A DNA stretch of 64,000 nt from Amia ocellicauda (taxonomy: Eukaryota; Chordata; Actinopteri; Amiiformes; Amiidae), in the NCBI RefSeq assembly GCF_036373705.1, contig NC_089866.1, positions 4,287,001-4,351,000 on the forward strand. The letters are read 5' to 3'. The position numbers and the translations under genes are program-made. Below the pieces are notes generated by a model, which was not told the origin of the DNA, searched no databases, and saw only the letters and a list, made by a program, of their open reading frames with translations. Within the stretch, counting starts at the first letter, position 1. Each line of letters begins with the position of its first letter. Shown here in pieces: positions 9,751 through 21,600 of the stretch.

Positions 9751-12168
9751 TATATATTTTACATCTGGTGGCAAATTCTGACCATTTGCAATCTGGCTTG
9801 ATAGCAAATGAAACCATAATTGTGGCAGCAACATATTTTGTAGCATTTTTAGAAATCTGTTTCACAATCATTCCAGCAGACAGTAATGATGTCCTATTGC
9901 TCAGAAAAACAATTAGTTAATGCTTTGTTAGGAAATAAGGGATTTACTGCATTAAAATGCTATATAACTGATGCAAACAAACACCTTTTTTAAAAATATA
10001 TACATTTCTGATAGCATTCCCTTTGATGACAGAATAGGGGTGTTTTGAATTTTCAGGCTAGGACAGACCAATGAACTGTGCAACTGTAAGTCTTACAACT
10101 TAGTCAGTGTTGGGCTTCATTAACAGATTTACTGAGGTGCCTTTGGTACATTTTTATACTGCAACCAAAGGGTGAGACCGAAACGGTTCACAGCCAGTAA
10201 CCGAGCGAGACCGGAGTCAGGTCTGCTTCAGTATGGGACCTGAAACTCTTCAACAAACACGTGTACCTCACTTTTATAACTCTACTGTATGTTCTCTGTA
10301 TTAGTTATTTGTGTGTTTTTAAATATTTTTTGGTCATTCTTTTCTGTACAATAGCCATGTAAAGTAGCTTATTAAAAAGTCTCAAACATCTCTGCATTCG
10401 CTGTTTTAATTTTTAAGTTTGACGGACAAGAGCTGAACTCTTATTGACCCAAATGCCTGGAAATGGATGCAAGATCCTGAACTTAAATACACATACATCT
10501 TGCTTCCACGGTTTATTTCACAGTTGCTGAGCGAACGTGGGTCAGACTACATGTTCTGGGGTAGAACTGTGTGGCACACTGTTCAGCACTGAGCGCTATT
10601 ACAGCTGACTGCGCTGGGCACAAAGTACCATATCTTATCAGTGCCAGCATCTTATCTCCCTGCTCTGCCTTTGCTTTTTGGAAACAGATATCCTTTCCCA
10701 TCGTTATCAGTTGTAAAAGTCAATATTTATTTTATCCTATTTCCAACCAGATCACATTGAACTCTCTCCTCTCCGTGGGCTTCATTCAAAGGGTCAAGCA
10801 CCAAATCCTACCTTTCCTTTTCCTCGCTGCGCTCAAAGGCCTGGTCCAGTGGCTCTCTGTGACTGAACAGGGTTCCTTACAGACACACACACATGGAAAA
10901 GATACAGCTTATGGTGCAAGATTGTATATTTATGTCAGAATTGCATTGTGACAGAGAAAGTTTTAACCTTAACCTTATAAGATCGCTGAATGAAAAAAAC
11001 CCAAACAGTATATTTTCTATGCAGATCATGAATACAATTGTAACAATCATCCCAGCACAGCACTGACACAAAGCGATTGACGCAGTCATTAACGGCAGAA
11101 AGTGAAAAGGGTGTTTTCTCTTAGGTACATTTCTTTTTGACCACTTTTCTGACAATTTTCGGATTGTTGTAAGTGTTTGTAATAATGGCTACAGTTTCAA
11201 AGCATTCTGATCAGAGTTCCTGATGGGAACCAGCTTCAAAGCTATTAAGGATTTAACAGGTATTTAGGTCATAAGTTGTAACTGAACTGAACTGAAGGCT
11301 AAAATGTGTAGATGGATAATAAACGAACCCTAAAGCTCAACTACTTAATTTAATAGATCAGTTACTTAATTGGTCTCCAGTAACCCCTTTCTCAGGTCTT
11401 TAGTTGATGGCAGATTAAAGAGATTTATAATCCCTGCAGGATGTAGCTCTCCAGAGACAGATGTTGGGAACTATGATTATAAAATATCAACTGTAACTGT
11501 TTAATATATACATTTAAATGGACTTTCCTGTTTGTAAGCAAAGTTTCCCTCTTTTCATATTAAATTCAGCTGTCATTTCCAGACAGAATGGCTTCGCCGA
11601 CATCCTGTTCTGTGGTCTTTCACATTCACCCCCTAGATCTGTTACCTTTTCAGTTTGGACAGTTACAGTCTTGGCTCAAACAACCAAACTAGGTACGCTT
11701 TTGATTCAATCTATTAATAGCCAGGCTCCGGGAACCTGACTTGTTGGAATTAGGTTTTTGAGAGAAGGCAGGTTATTTAGCGGTGTCTGCTTTTGATTGT
11801 CTAGGCACCAGGGGTGACTGAGAGCGAGCAAACAAACAAGATCGCTCATGAATTGTGGCACATAAGGAGCCTTAGAGTAAGACCTTAAACTGGGGATTGC
11901 CCTCCTCCTCAAATAATTACCTTAGAACACTGTAAAATCAGGCATTCTAATGTAACAGGAACAGATCCGTACCATTGTAAAATTAGCACCCCACAAAAAC
12001 AACAAAAGTATGTTATTCTCATGGTTATTAAAGTCATTAAGTCATTAAATCACTCTTGTGTTTTTGTGTGTGCCATCTTGGGCTTGGTGTGCTGTCTCAC
12101 TTGTACTATCTCCATGTGATGACGTCTCATTTTAGAATGATCAGGGATCTGTTTGTGGGTCTACACCT
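9751..12168. other. Intergenic sequence between ANKS3 and IGFALS
   Basis: AT-rich DNA with only short chance open frames on both strands. The two genes converge here, so it should contain both 3' ends. An AATAAA lies at 11318-11323 on the plus strand. Nothing else recognised. Confidence 0.4.
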
Positions 12169-12330
12169 GTGATGGGCAACTCTGGTCCTACAGGGCTACA
12201 GTGTCGTCTGCTTTTTGTCCCACTGAATCGAACTGTTGATCTGCCGAAGTGAAACAATGAAGCTATGGTCCCAAGTTGTGAGCAGGGAGGGATGCAAGAA
12301 GACCTAAAAAGGGCCAAGGTTGCCCACCAC
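12169..12330. mobile_element. Short MITE-like repeat with imperfect terminal inverted repeats
   Basis: The left end GTGATGGGCAACTCTGGTCC and the complement of the right end (GTGGTGGGCAACCTTGGCCC) match at about 17 of 20 positions. The roughly 160-bp size and these TGGGCAAC-type ends resemble abundant non-autonomous fish DNA transposons (hAT-like by impression). No clear target duplication was identified. Confidence 0.5.
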
Positions 12331-12424
12331 TCTTCTACACCCGTGGAATATGAGAAAATGATTAAACTGTGGCATACATCTCTAGACTGGAATGACACGC
12401 CTACCGACACAGCTCACCCCTCAT

Positions 12425-14254
12425 CTATCCTTCCACCTTCGCAGAGTTTAGCGGGCAACCCTGGAAGTGTTCATTGCCAATGTCCCGCAGGTCGGACCCA
12501 GCTAAGCTGGAGGGGCTGCTGCAGGTGATGTTGTTGTAGACCTGGACAACCGAGTACGGCTCCTCTCCCTCGACCAGGGTCTCCACCTGACGGGGGACCG
12601 CTCTCGGTTTGCTCAGGCTGTAATCCCTGAGGGGCAGGGCGGTGCAGTCGCAGTTCCAACGGTTCCCGCCCAGCCACAGCTGATCCATACTGTCGGGGAT
12701 CTCGGCGGGGAAGGTGGTCAGGGCGTTGTCCTTGAGGTTCAGATAGCGCAGCTTGGGGAGGAGCTGCAGGGTGCCGTTCAGGAGAGACTCCAGCTTGTTT
12801 GAAGACAGATCCAGCCAGGACAGGCACTGGAGGGGAAGGAAGACCTCCGTGGGGACTTGCTGGAGCAGATTGCCGCCCAGCAGCAGGTACTCCAGGTTCT
12901 TCAAACCAGAAAATGTGTGAGAAGACAGGGACTCCAGATTGTTGAACCTCAGGTCCAGCTGCTGAAGCCCTGGGAGCTCCGCGAAGCTCTGGCGCTCGAT
13001 CAGAGAGATGTTGTTGCGCTGCAGGAAGAGCCGCCTTAGTCCCGTCAGCCCGGATAAACCCTGAGGTGAGATTTTGACCAGGCAGCTCTTATCCAGGTGC
13101 AGGCTGTGCAGCTTAGACAAGCCCTTGAAGACCTGATCCGGGAAGCTCCCGAAGCAGCTACCGGACAGATTTATGATTGCCAGGTGGGGCAGGCCGAAGA
13201 AAGTCCCCATGCGTGCCTCCTGTATCTGGTTGTGGTCCAGCTCGAGCACCTCCAGGTGACTCAGTCCCTCAAACACACGATCGCCGAGCACCTTGATGCG
13301 GTTGTGGCTCAGCCGCAGCTCCTCCAGGTACTGCAGGTCGCGAAAGGTCCTGGGGCGCAGCTGGCCAATGGCATTGTTGGAGAGCCGTAGGACATGCAGG
13401 CTGTGCAGGCCAAGGAAGGTCTCCTCATGGAGGCCGGACAGCCGGTTGTTGGTGAGGTCTAACCAGCGTAGGGACTTCATGCCCACAAAGGCTCTGGGTG
13501 CTACAGTGTGAATCTGGTTCTGGCTCAGGTAGAGCTTATGCAGCTTTGGCAGCTTCGGAAACACATTGGCCTTGATGACCTTCAGGAAGTTTCCTGTGAG
13601 GTCCAGCTCCTTTAGCTCCACGAGGCCATGGAAGAGCTGTGGCTGCAGGTAGGCCAACTTGTTCCCCGCCAGTACCAGCTCCCTGAGACCCTGTAGGTCC
13701 CGAAAGCTGGTCTCTGGGAGCACCACCAGGGAGTTCCAGCCCAGGTTAAGCAGCCACATGCTGGAGAGCCCAGAGAACAGGCCCTCCTCAATGCGCAGCA
13801 GCTGGTTTTTATGGAGGCTGAGGGACGTGATGCTCGGGGTGTTCTGGAAGATTGAAGCAGGGAGAGAACGCAGACGATTGCGCTCCATGTGCAAGTAGGA
13901 CAGGGACCGAAGCCCGCGGAAAGCCTGGGGGTCTAAGCTGGACAGCTGGCTGCTCTCCAGGTTCAGGAATTCCAGGCTGGACAGGTCTTTGAAGGCTGAG
14001 GCTGGCAGAGAGGTGAAAAGGTTGTTGTCCAACCACAGGGAGCGAGCGGCCGGGGGGATGTCGGGGGGGATGTGTGTGAGGTTGAGAAGGTTGCAGTACA
14101 CGCTGAGCTCGGAGGTGAAGGTATTGCGCTGGCAGGTACAGCCCTCGGCACAGGGAATCGGCTCCTCTGTTGGGGGCACGTCTCCTTCCAGCGTTTGCTC
14201 TGGAGACGCAGCCAGCACGGCCAGGACACAGCCCAGGATCACGGAGGTATACAT
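12425..14254 (-). CDS. igfals: IGFALS, insulin-like growth factor-binding protein acid-labile subunit
   Basis: A single 1830-nt exon encodes 609 aa; human ALS is 605 aa. It opens with a signal peptide (MYTSVILGCVLAVLA), then a cysteine-rich LRR N-cap (CAEGCTCQ), about 20 leucine-rich repeats of 24 residues, and an LRR C-cap (NRWNCDC to NNITCSSP). Distinctive shared stretches include LNLGWNSL, IKANVF, LRPRTF, KLHSLHL and YNNITC. Known role: secreted liver glycoprotein that holds IGF-IGFBP3/5 in the long-lived ternary serum complex. The frame stays open to an ATG at 14287, but a strong AG acceptor (14261-14260) precedes the exon, so ATG 14254 with its signal peptide is preferred. In human a short exon 1 supplies the first residues; the fish first exon may be noncoding, with a donor at about 14927/14926. 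Confidence 0.95.
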   Translation of the reverse strand: MYTSVILGCVLAVLAASPEQTLEGDVPPTEEPIPCAEGCTCQRNTFTSELSVYCNLLNLTHIPPDIPPAARSLWLDNNLFTSLPASAFKDLSSLEFLNLESSQLSSLDPQAFRGLRSLSYLHMERNRLRSLPASIFQNTPSITSLSLHKNQLLRIEEGLFSGLSSMWLLNLGWNSLVVLPETSFRDLQGLRELVLAGNKLAYLQPQLFHGLVELKELDLTGNFLKVIKANVFPKLPKLHKLYLSQNQIHTVAPRAFVGMKSLRWLDLTNNRLSGLHEETFLGLHSLHVLRLSNNAIGQLRPRTFRDLQYLEELRLSHNRIKVLGDRVFEGLSHLEVLELDHNQIQEARMGTFFGLPHLAIINLSGSCFGSFPDQVFKGLSKLHSLHLDKSCLVKISPQGLSGLTGLRRLFLQRNNISLIERQSFAELPGLQQLDLRFNNLESLSSHTFSGLKNLEYLLLGGNLLQQVPTEVFLPLQCLSWLDLSSNKLESLLNGTLQLLPKLRYLNLKDNALTTFPAEIPDSMDQLWLGGNRWNCDCTALPLRDYSLSKPRAVPRQVETLVEGEEPYSVVQVYNNITCSSPSSLAGSDLRDIGNEHFQGCPLNSAKVEG

Positions 14255-14927
14255 CACCGCTGAGGGGAGATGCCGCAGATAAGTCACAGATTCCTGCCCC
14301 TGTCACAAACATACACCATTTCACATTTGATTTGGAATATCAAAGCATGCATCACATCTTTCCCTCTCTTTCGATACATGTATGGTTATGTATGTCACTA
14401 TTTCCAATTATTATTTTTCTAAGTGCAAATACAAGTTAAGACGGTCCCTACTCAACTATGTCTAATCAAACCGAAACAAGCGCTGACCCAGGGTGCTGTC
14501 CGTGCTCCCTCATATATTCTAGATAACTGGAATTCTTTCATTGTCTATAGGCAACTAAACTTTACTGGAGCTATCAGTTCTTGTGGTGACTATTACTTAA
14601 TCTGAGCTGCAAGCACCAGCAACTAGAAACAAGTGGTAGACACAGATGCCCTGGGCTCTGAAGAGTTCATTACCATTAATAAAAAGTTTGCCAGACCCTC
14701 TCCTACTGCTGGTGAGGGAGACTCCAGTTTACGGAACAAGCTGCCCAGTTCAGCTCCTATTTTAGCACATCTTGCTGTACTACTGAAAACAAGGGAAGTA
14801 TTTTACGATAAGCACCCCAGAAGTATAGCAATTCCCAGAACAAATGTGGAATAATGATGGTCTCTCATGCACATGGTCCCTGATCCTCAGTATGACAAAA
14901 TAAATCCCGCTGAGCGCTCACCTTACC

Positions 14928-15060
14928 TCCAGTTCCAGCAGCAGTCTGATCAAGAGTCAGGAAGCCAGTCACTCTGCAGGAGAGACAGTCTGTGTGTCTC
15001 GCCCTTCTACCCCTTCTCCTGCCAAAAGCCAGACCCACAGATCTTAGTCAGCTAGTTAAC
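14928..15060 (-). other. Possible noncoding first exon of IGFALS
   Basis: On the minus strand a clean donor (GGAG then GTAAGG) occurs at 14927/14926, about 670 bases upstream of the IGFALS coding-exon acceptor. The sequence upstream of it has no ATG. It would make a leader exon like human IGFALS exon 1. The 5' limit is arbitrary. Confidence 0.3.
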
Positions 15061-16234
15061 CTTTTCAGTCCTGAGGGAGGCAATCAGGCTTAAATGGTGA
15101 TCTTCATTTAAAAAAAAAACAAAAAAAAACTTCTGCATTAAAGCATTTCATAAAAATTTCAAAACCTGAATGAAACAGATCCTGAATGAAATATCCACAG
15201 ATATTCAGGTATCTTGCAACTGTTTCTGTCAACACTACACACACATTCAATTTAGAGCAGAAACCCATATGACATGTGGCTTGATATACCCAAGATTGTA
15301 GTGTGGCCATTATTACCCCCAAATGTATATACTTTTAATTTCGGTTTTATAATCGGTCATTGCCACAGCTAATATGTAAAGTCAGATTTAAACCCACGAG
15401 GTGCAGAGACACTAGTGCTGCAATCCCCGTGACATCAGACTAGAGGAGGTAAAGTTCTTTGAACTGCTTTTTTTTCTGTTGACATTCCTGCTCTTGGGAC
15501 CGGGGGAAGTGTTTACTTTTCTAGCTGGTAGCCGAGATATAAAAATCAAATCAGGTCAGAATGGAAATAAGATGAGAATGGACATAGCACTGAGCAAGGA
15601 GATGAAAATGGAAGATAATATGTGATATTTCTGCACAGACTCTGGGATAAATTATCATCTTATTTTCTATAAAACTGCATCATGCACTTTTAGTAGAGTA
15701 TGCTTAAATTGTCCAGATTATTAATTGTTTATTCCAGGCCTCACACCGCTAATCAGATTGCAGATTACTCTACCTGCCCGCTTCCTCAAGCCATGATTGG
15801 TTCTTTTTTAGCTCATCTTTGTTAATTAGATGCCACAGAATTTAAATGTATTCAAACGAATTGTGTTAATATTAATATGTATGGATTTTCTTTATACAAG
15901 GCTTAATAAATGTAATACCATTACATTACAATTCAAAGAAATACAGCATCCTTCAATTCAGATAAAATAGGAATAGGAGTTATAAAACTGCACACACACG
16001 CACGCCTGGCAAACACTAGGCAGAGTTTACTCGTCATATACACTGTGTTCCAGGGAGGAAGACGGTAAATAACAGGGCTCTCTGAAGCCAGCTTCCTAGG
16101 ATTGCCCAAAACTGGACACCGTCCAATTCCCAGTCCTTGATTGGCCTCCAGTACCAGAGCAACAGGGCTTTCCTGGGAAACAGTGCTGTACTTTAGACAC
16201 AGCCTTGAACATGGCCCAGTTAAACCCATTTGAC

Positions 16235-16266
<32 letters not shown>

Positions 16267-17035
16267 TTAAAAAAAAAAATTCAAGATTGCAGTGCTCAAA
16301 TCAAATCGATAAACTGTAGTTCAAGTGTTGGATAAAAACTATAATGAGGAAAAAAAAAGATTTTGCTTCCATCACTAACATTTGCAAGGCAATCACCCGA
16401 GAAAAGGCAGGACTTGATTGAAGCAGAAGGCAGGCTGAAACTGATTCAATCGAGATGTCGGTGCGCTCGACGGGCTCAGCCAGAGCCCTGCAGAGACTCA
16501 TGGGGTGAAACACAAAATGCGCGGTGGCTAGGCTCATTGGAAGGGACAGGTCCGGGTCACTGCCAACGGCTCTGCTGGACAGATGCGGACGTGCAACACC
16601 CCAGGGGCGATTTGCTTTTCCTGTTAATTTGAAATTGGGATTTTTGCCTCAGACATCACTTGGAGATGTTCCAGAGCGTCTGTAAAATGAATCCGTGTGC
16701 CTGCATGGCGATTCCATTGAAACGATCCAGTTTTCCTCGGAAAACACGGCTCACACTGAACGAGGTATAGAGACCTTGATGAATCAAGCCAAACTGCACG
16801 TACGCCGCCAGCCCAGCCAGGTGGACTAGAGCCCGGCACGGATCAGCTAACCAGACAGTGCTCTGTGTTAGAGGTTTTATTAATCTTTTTAACCAATGGC
16901 TGGAAACAGACAGTAATTAAGCAATTAATGAACTCACTATAAATCAAAAGCTCCTGCATGGACCCTTTCTCAGTTATAAATCTCCACGTCCTTTCCGTTT
17001 GAGCCGAGAAGAACGATCCGACGGTGCCTTAATTA
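15061..17035. other. Intergenic sequence, no gene seen
   Basis: AT-rich with short chance frames. It contains a (TAA)n microsatellite at 16234-16266 followed by an A-run, the sort of tail left by a retroposon. No splice-consistent coding exon recognised. Confidence 0.4.
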
Positions 17036-17226
17036 TTACTCGATTTCTTAGCAGACACCCTTATCCAGGGTGACTTAAAATTGTTACAGTATGTCACACT
17101 TTAACCATTTATACAGCTGGGCATCAATCTAGGGAAATTACCTTGCTCATGGGTACAACAGCAGTGTCCCACACCTGGGATTGAACACATGACCTGACCA
17201 ATACTGACCACTACTCCACACTCTCC
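17036..17226 (+). repeat. SINE-like dispersed fish repeat
   Basis: The stretch CTTAGCAGACACCCTTATCC, then GGGTGACTTA, CATTTATACAGCTGGG, ACCTTGCTCATGGGTACA and CAGCAGTGTCCCACACC in this order is a dispersed repeat I recognise from many fish genomes. It has diverged and carries no open frame of interest. Family assignment is not attempted. Confidence 0.6.
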
Positions 17227-18665
17227 AAAACATGGTGATACAAGTCTGATAAATAAACAGAACCAACAAGGGGAAAAAACAAATCCCCACAGAAACAAGT
17301 GCGTTCTGCAATATAGGGACCATGTGCTGGTCAAAACCCATGGCTACAGGGTGGCATTGACGGCAGATGTCTCTGACCTGCTAAAATTCACATAGGATTG
17401 TGAAAAATAACTGTATAAAACAAGCAACTAAATTCCTAAACATATTTACATAGTGTTGAATTCAGAACAAAACAATTGTAATAAATCTAAAACCAAGGAC
17501 AAGCTTCACAACATATTCAGATTGGTACATTAGCGAAACTAAAACCAGCATGAACCCGAAGTTTCTATAGTTTTCCTGCCCTGCCGGAAACTTGACAATC
17601 AGGGTTGTTTGAAGGGAGCAGAACTGGTCGTTTCTGGTTTAGCCCGGGACACTTCCAACACAGCTTAAATGGGAACCTGCAACATATGTTAAATAGCAAT
17701 TTTATTAATGAGGACGGCCAAAAAAAACCGTTGAGTACAAAGTTCAAGTTATGCGAGACAGTCAGAGCCTTTTCCCTGCTTTTTTTGTGTGCACTTGAGA
17801 GATTATATTTACAACGATGAAATTAATTCACTGCATTCATCATGTAATATCCAGGGTGGGGAAGTTATAGGCAAGAAAAACACTTTTTTTTACCCGTTTC
17901 ACTGAGCAGACATGTTAAAAAATCTTCCCTTCCCCATCACGTGGTGTCAGCGTCTGTCTGTCTGTTGAACATACCATGTTGCTAAAATGCAGATTGGGGT
18001 ATATACATATATAAAAAAAGCAGCTTGCAAAGAACATTTCTTAACATACTGGAGAATCAGTAATATAAAACAATTTCCACTTAAAGTGTATCACCTTTCT
18101 TTGTAAGGATAATTAGTCTTTTTATTATTTTAAGGGTTTAGCAAACATGGAGACTGAAAGATCGGCTGCATGTTTCTTGCAGATCAGTCCGCTTTCAGGC
18201 CGTTCACATTTGCTTCCTGTCCGTTCAAGTCAAGCGTGCATTAAGAGACTCTGGATTAGCACCAAAATAAACAACTATTTTAGTTTTCAACCATCACAAA
18301 GAGCAGCAAATGGACCCTGGAGAAGTGAACCAAACGACCGCTTCGGACATTGACAGGACAGTCAAATTCATTTCCTTCAGTTTTTTTGCACTGTGGTTAA
18401 TATTTAACAAAGCAATGTCTGCAGTAGGAATCGGGTCCAACTTAAGGGAGGAAAAACAAAAGCAAAAAGCAAAACAAAAACAAAAAAACCCTTCCAGTTA
18501 ATTGCACGTTATGTGGCATGGATCCTACGAAATCCAGACCCATTTCGTAGCCCTGTACTGGACTGGAGTGAGCTCCCCTCTCACACAGCCCAGTGGGTTC
18601 TTGGAGGCCATTCGATTTGGCTGCTTTTGGAAGCAAGATGCCCGGGATTCGGCCCCTCTGCTCTC
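17227..18665. other. Region downstream of WDR24, probably its 3'UTR in part
   Basis: No coding exon recognised. On the minus strand an AATAAA at 18126-18121, about 540 bases past the WDR24 stop, is a candidate polyadenylation signal. Confidence 0.35.
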
Positions 18666-21600
18666 TCAGGTGTATTCACACAGGTGCCCACAGCCGGCTG
18701 GGCAATGGGAGTTGCTCTTCAGCCAGTTCATGATGTGTTCCAGGTGCCCGCCGTGACTGCAGCCCTGGCACCACACGAACAGCCCCTTCACGACGTGGTG
18801 GCACACGGCACAGATGCTGGCACACTGGTGGCACCTGGGAAGGACAGCAGGCTTTAGAACAAAGATTCAGATGAGAGGGTTCGGTCTCGGCCGTCACGTT
18901 ATTTTGAACACATAAGACACACAAGACAGAGGACGGAAAATAAGCAAAAGCAGAACAGGTTATTATTCACACTAATTTTACCACTGAACAGGATTTCCTT
19001 TCAGAAACTCTCCCTTCAATGCTGTGGCAGCCCGGCGACGCGGCGGCGGCCAGTCTCACCTGTCGCAGATCCAGCCCTTGTTGCTCATGGGCCTCTTGCA
19101 GTTGCTGCAGTTGATGTGCAGCGTGGTGGAGGCCTGGTTCAGGCAGTTGATGGCACTGCAGGTGCTGAGCTTGATGACCTCGTTTGAGACGTTCCACAGC
19201 TCGAAGCGCTGTAGCAGGTCGATGTACGACGTGTACCAGTGCTCCTGAAACACAGCACAACCACACACACTGTTATTCCAGCTCTTACTTGCTCTATTGC
19301 CAAGTTGGTTTGTTGTCAAAGAACCTCAAATCACTTTTTCTTGAGAGAAAAGTACAATAAATATATAAATACAAATTAAAATATTCCAATAAAGCTGGAC
19401 AGCACAGAGACCCCCTGCCACCAAACTGCCCTACAGCTACACACACGGTCCCCCAGCAAATACACCCCCCCCGTCCCACCGGCTTGCCTGGGTGAGCTCG
19501 TCGATCTCCTTGCGGATGCGCTCTCCCAGCACGATGAGCACTGACACGGCCATCTGCACGTCACCCTGCTCGGCGTAGTATCGCAGCATCTCGCGCACCA
19601 CGGGGCTGAAGAAGCGTGGTGGCAGGTGGCTCCCGAACAGCGGGTGGGAGATGGAGATGAGGGAGAAGGACTCGATGGGGGTCAGGCACACGCTCTCCGC
19701 CTCGTTGCCGCTCACGTGGGGCGAATCGGCCTTGTCCTGCAGGTGCTCCGGGGCCGAGGGGTGGTCTACGATCTCGTGCCTCAGGGGGAAGGCCTCCTGG
19801 GGCAGGATGTACTCCGGCTCCTCCACTGCACAGAGAGACGGGAGACAGGGGGACAAATTAATCTCAATCTAAGCTGCCGAATTGGGACCCCGCTGTCAAA
19901 GAGTGTGGGTGCCAGCGCTGCACTCCTCCGCTGTGTACGAGACTCACCGGCCTGGTTTTCATGCTCCATGGAGTACAGGTCGTCGTCGTCCAGCTCTGCG
20001 TCACCAAACAGGTAGTCAGCCGGGCCCTCGCTGCCCTCCGTCTCCTCGTTCTCTAGAGGGGACACAGAGACAGGCCGTCAGGCGGCGCCCCTCACGGTGG
20101 CCATTACAGGTGGGCCACACTAGCGCCGCGCTCGGGAAGCTCATGTTTTCCACCCCTGCTTTCGTTCAGTATTGGGGAGAGATAAATACAACTCAAAATC
20201 TTGATCTTCACTCACAGTTGGGCAGCATAACCCACAGAAACCGTGGTCCGGCGGCCATGATCTCATACTGAAGAGACACACACACCTCCTCAGACCCGCA
20301 TCATAGCAAAACGACGGGGAATAAAATGCTCACCGTCGTTGTTGTTGATCAAGGAGTTCCCCGAGTCCAGGTGGATGTTTTCCGGCCGGATCTCCCCTTT
20401 ACTGCGATCCAGCCTGCCTTCGTTTCCCAGACCCGCTGTAATCTCCCTCATGTTGAAGCTGAAGTGAAAACGCAGCCACTCACAGATGATAATAACACTT
20501 GCTGTTGTTTCCCAACAAGGAACAATTCAGTTCAGCGATTACACAGTAATTTACCAGTTTATCTACAGCCATATGTACCTTAAGTACCAACCACTCGAGG
20601 GCGTACTTGTAAATAAATCCCCTCCATTAATATGCACACACACACACACACCAACAAAACAATCTCTAAATCTCTTCACCAGTCGCCTAAACATTAAAAT
20701 GCAAGGAATCCAGTCTAACCTGTTCATTAACGGTAAGGTGCCCAGTTTACCAATATTATGGTTCATTGTGGCTGAAGAGAGGTTCCCTGGATCCGAAAAC
20801 ATGATCCTTAGCATCGTCCATGTTGTCGAGACCTGACAGAAATGAACATGATGTGCAAAGATTAACTTTCTATCAAAGAATACAACATCTATGGCTCGGA
20901 TTGACTGAAAAGGCATCTGTGATCAATCTCCGCACAAGATGAAGTAAAGGTGAGCCACATTAGTCTGGGAAGGATACAATACAGGGTTTCCCACAGCTAT
21001 ATTCAGGGTCAACAAATCTGAAACATCTGCCATCAATTTTCTGGGGGAAATCCTGCAAAAAATAATTCTGCTTAACATGTGCAGCCTATAAGACAGATGG
21101 AGCAGCCCATGCCAGGGGTGAAATACACTGCTTGATGACTGTTCTCCAAAATCGGAGACATCTCAACCACCGAGCTTCACTGCACACCTGAGGCCGGCTC
21201 AGCTCCTTGGCCACCTTCGCGTTGTGGTCGCACAGCTCCCCGAAGGGCTTGCCGCTCAGCAGGTAGAGCTTGGCGGTCTTGACGAACCAGTCCATGCGGC
21301 TGCTCTCCAGGTCCGTCTCGAAGACGCTGAGCGCGCTGGAGACGTTGGCGAACTGCTCGGTGGGGTCAGGCTTCTTGAAGAAGAAGATGGGGTAGCGGCG
21401 GTCCCCCCCGGCGTAGGGCTTGCGGTTGGAGTCACCGCTGATCAGGCTCTCCTTGGCGGCGAAGGCCAGGTCTCCGAACAGGCCGAAGCACAGGCCTTCG
21501 GGGTTGGCCTTGTCCACCGGCCGGCTGGCGTCCTTGAACATGTGCTGATAGAGCGTGCTGTCCTTGGAGCCCGAGAGCAGGAAGTAGGGGTCGTGGAGGT

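Noticed and set aside
14255-14287. Upstream ATG extending IGFALS by 11 residues
   Set aside because: It lies before a good splice acceptor, and the extension would spoil the signal peptide that begins at 14254.
13809-14324. 171-codon minus-strand frame overlapping IGFALS
   Set aside because: Alternate frame of the IGFALS LRR exon; no domain, and the LRR frame is clearly the coding one.
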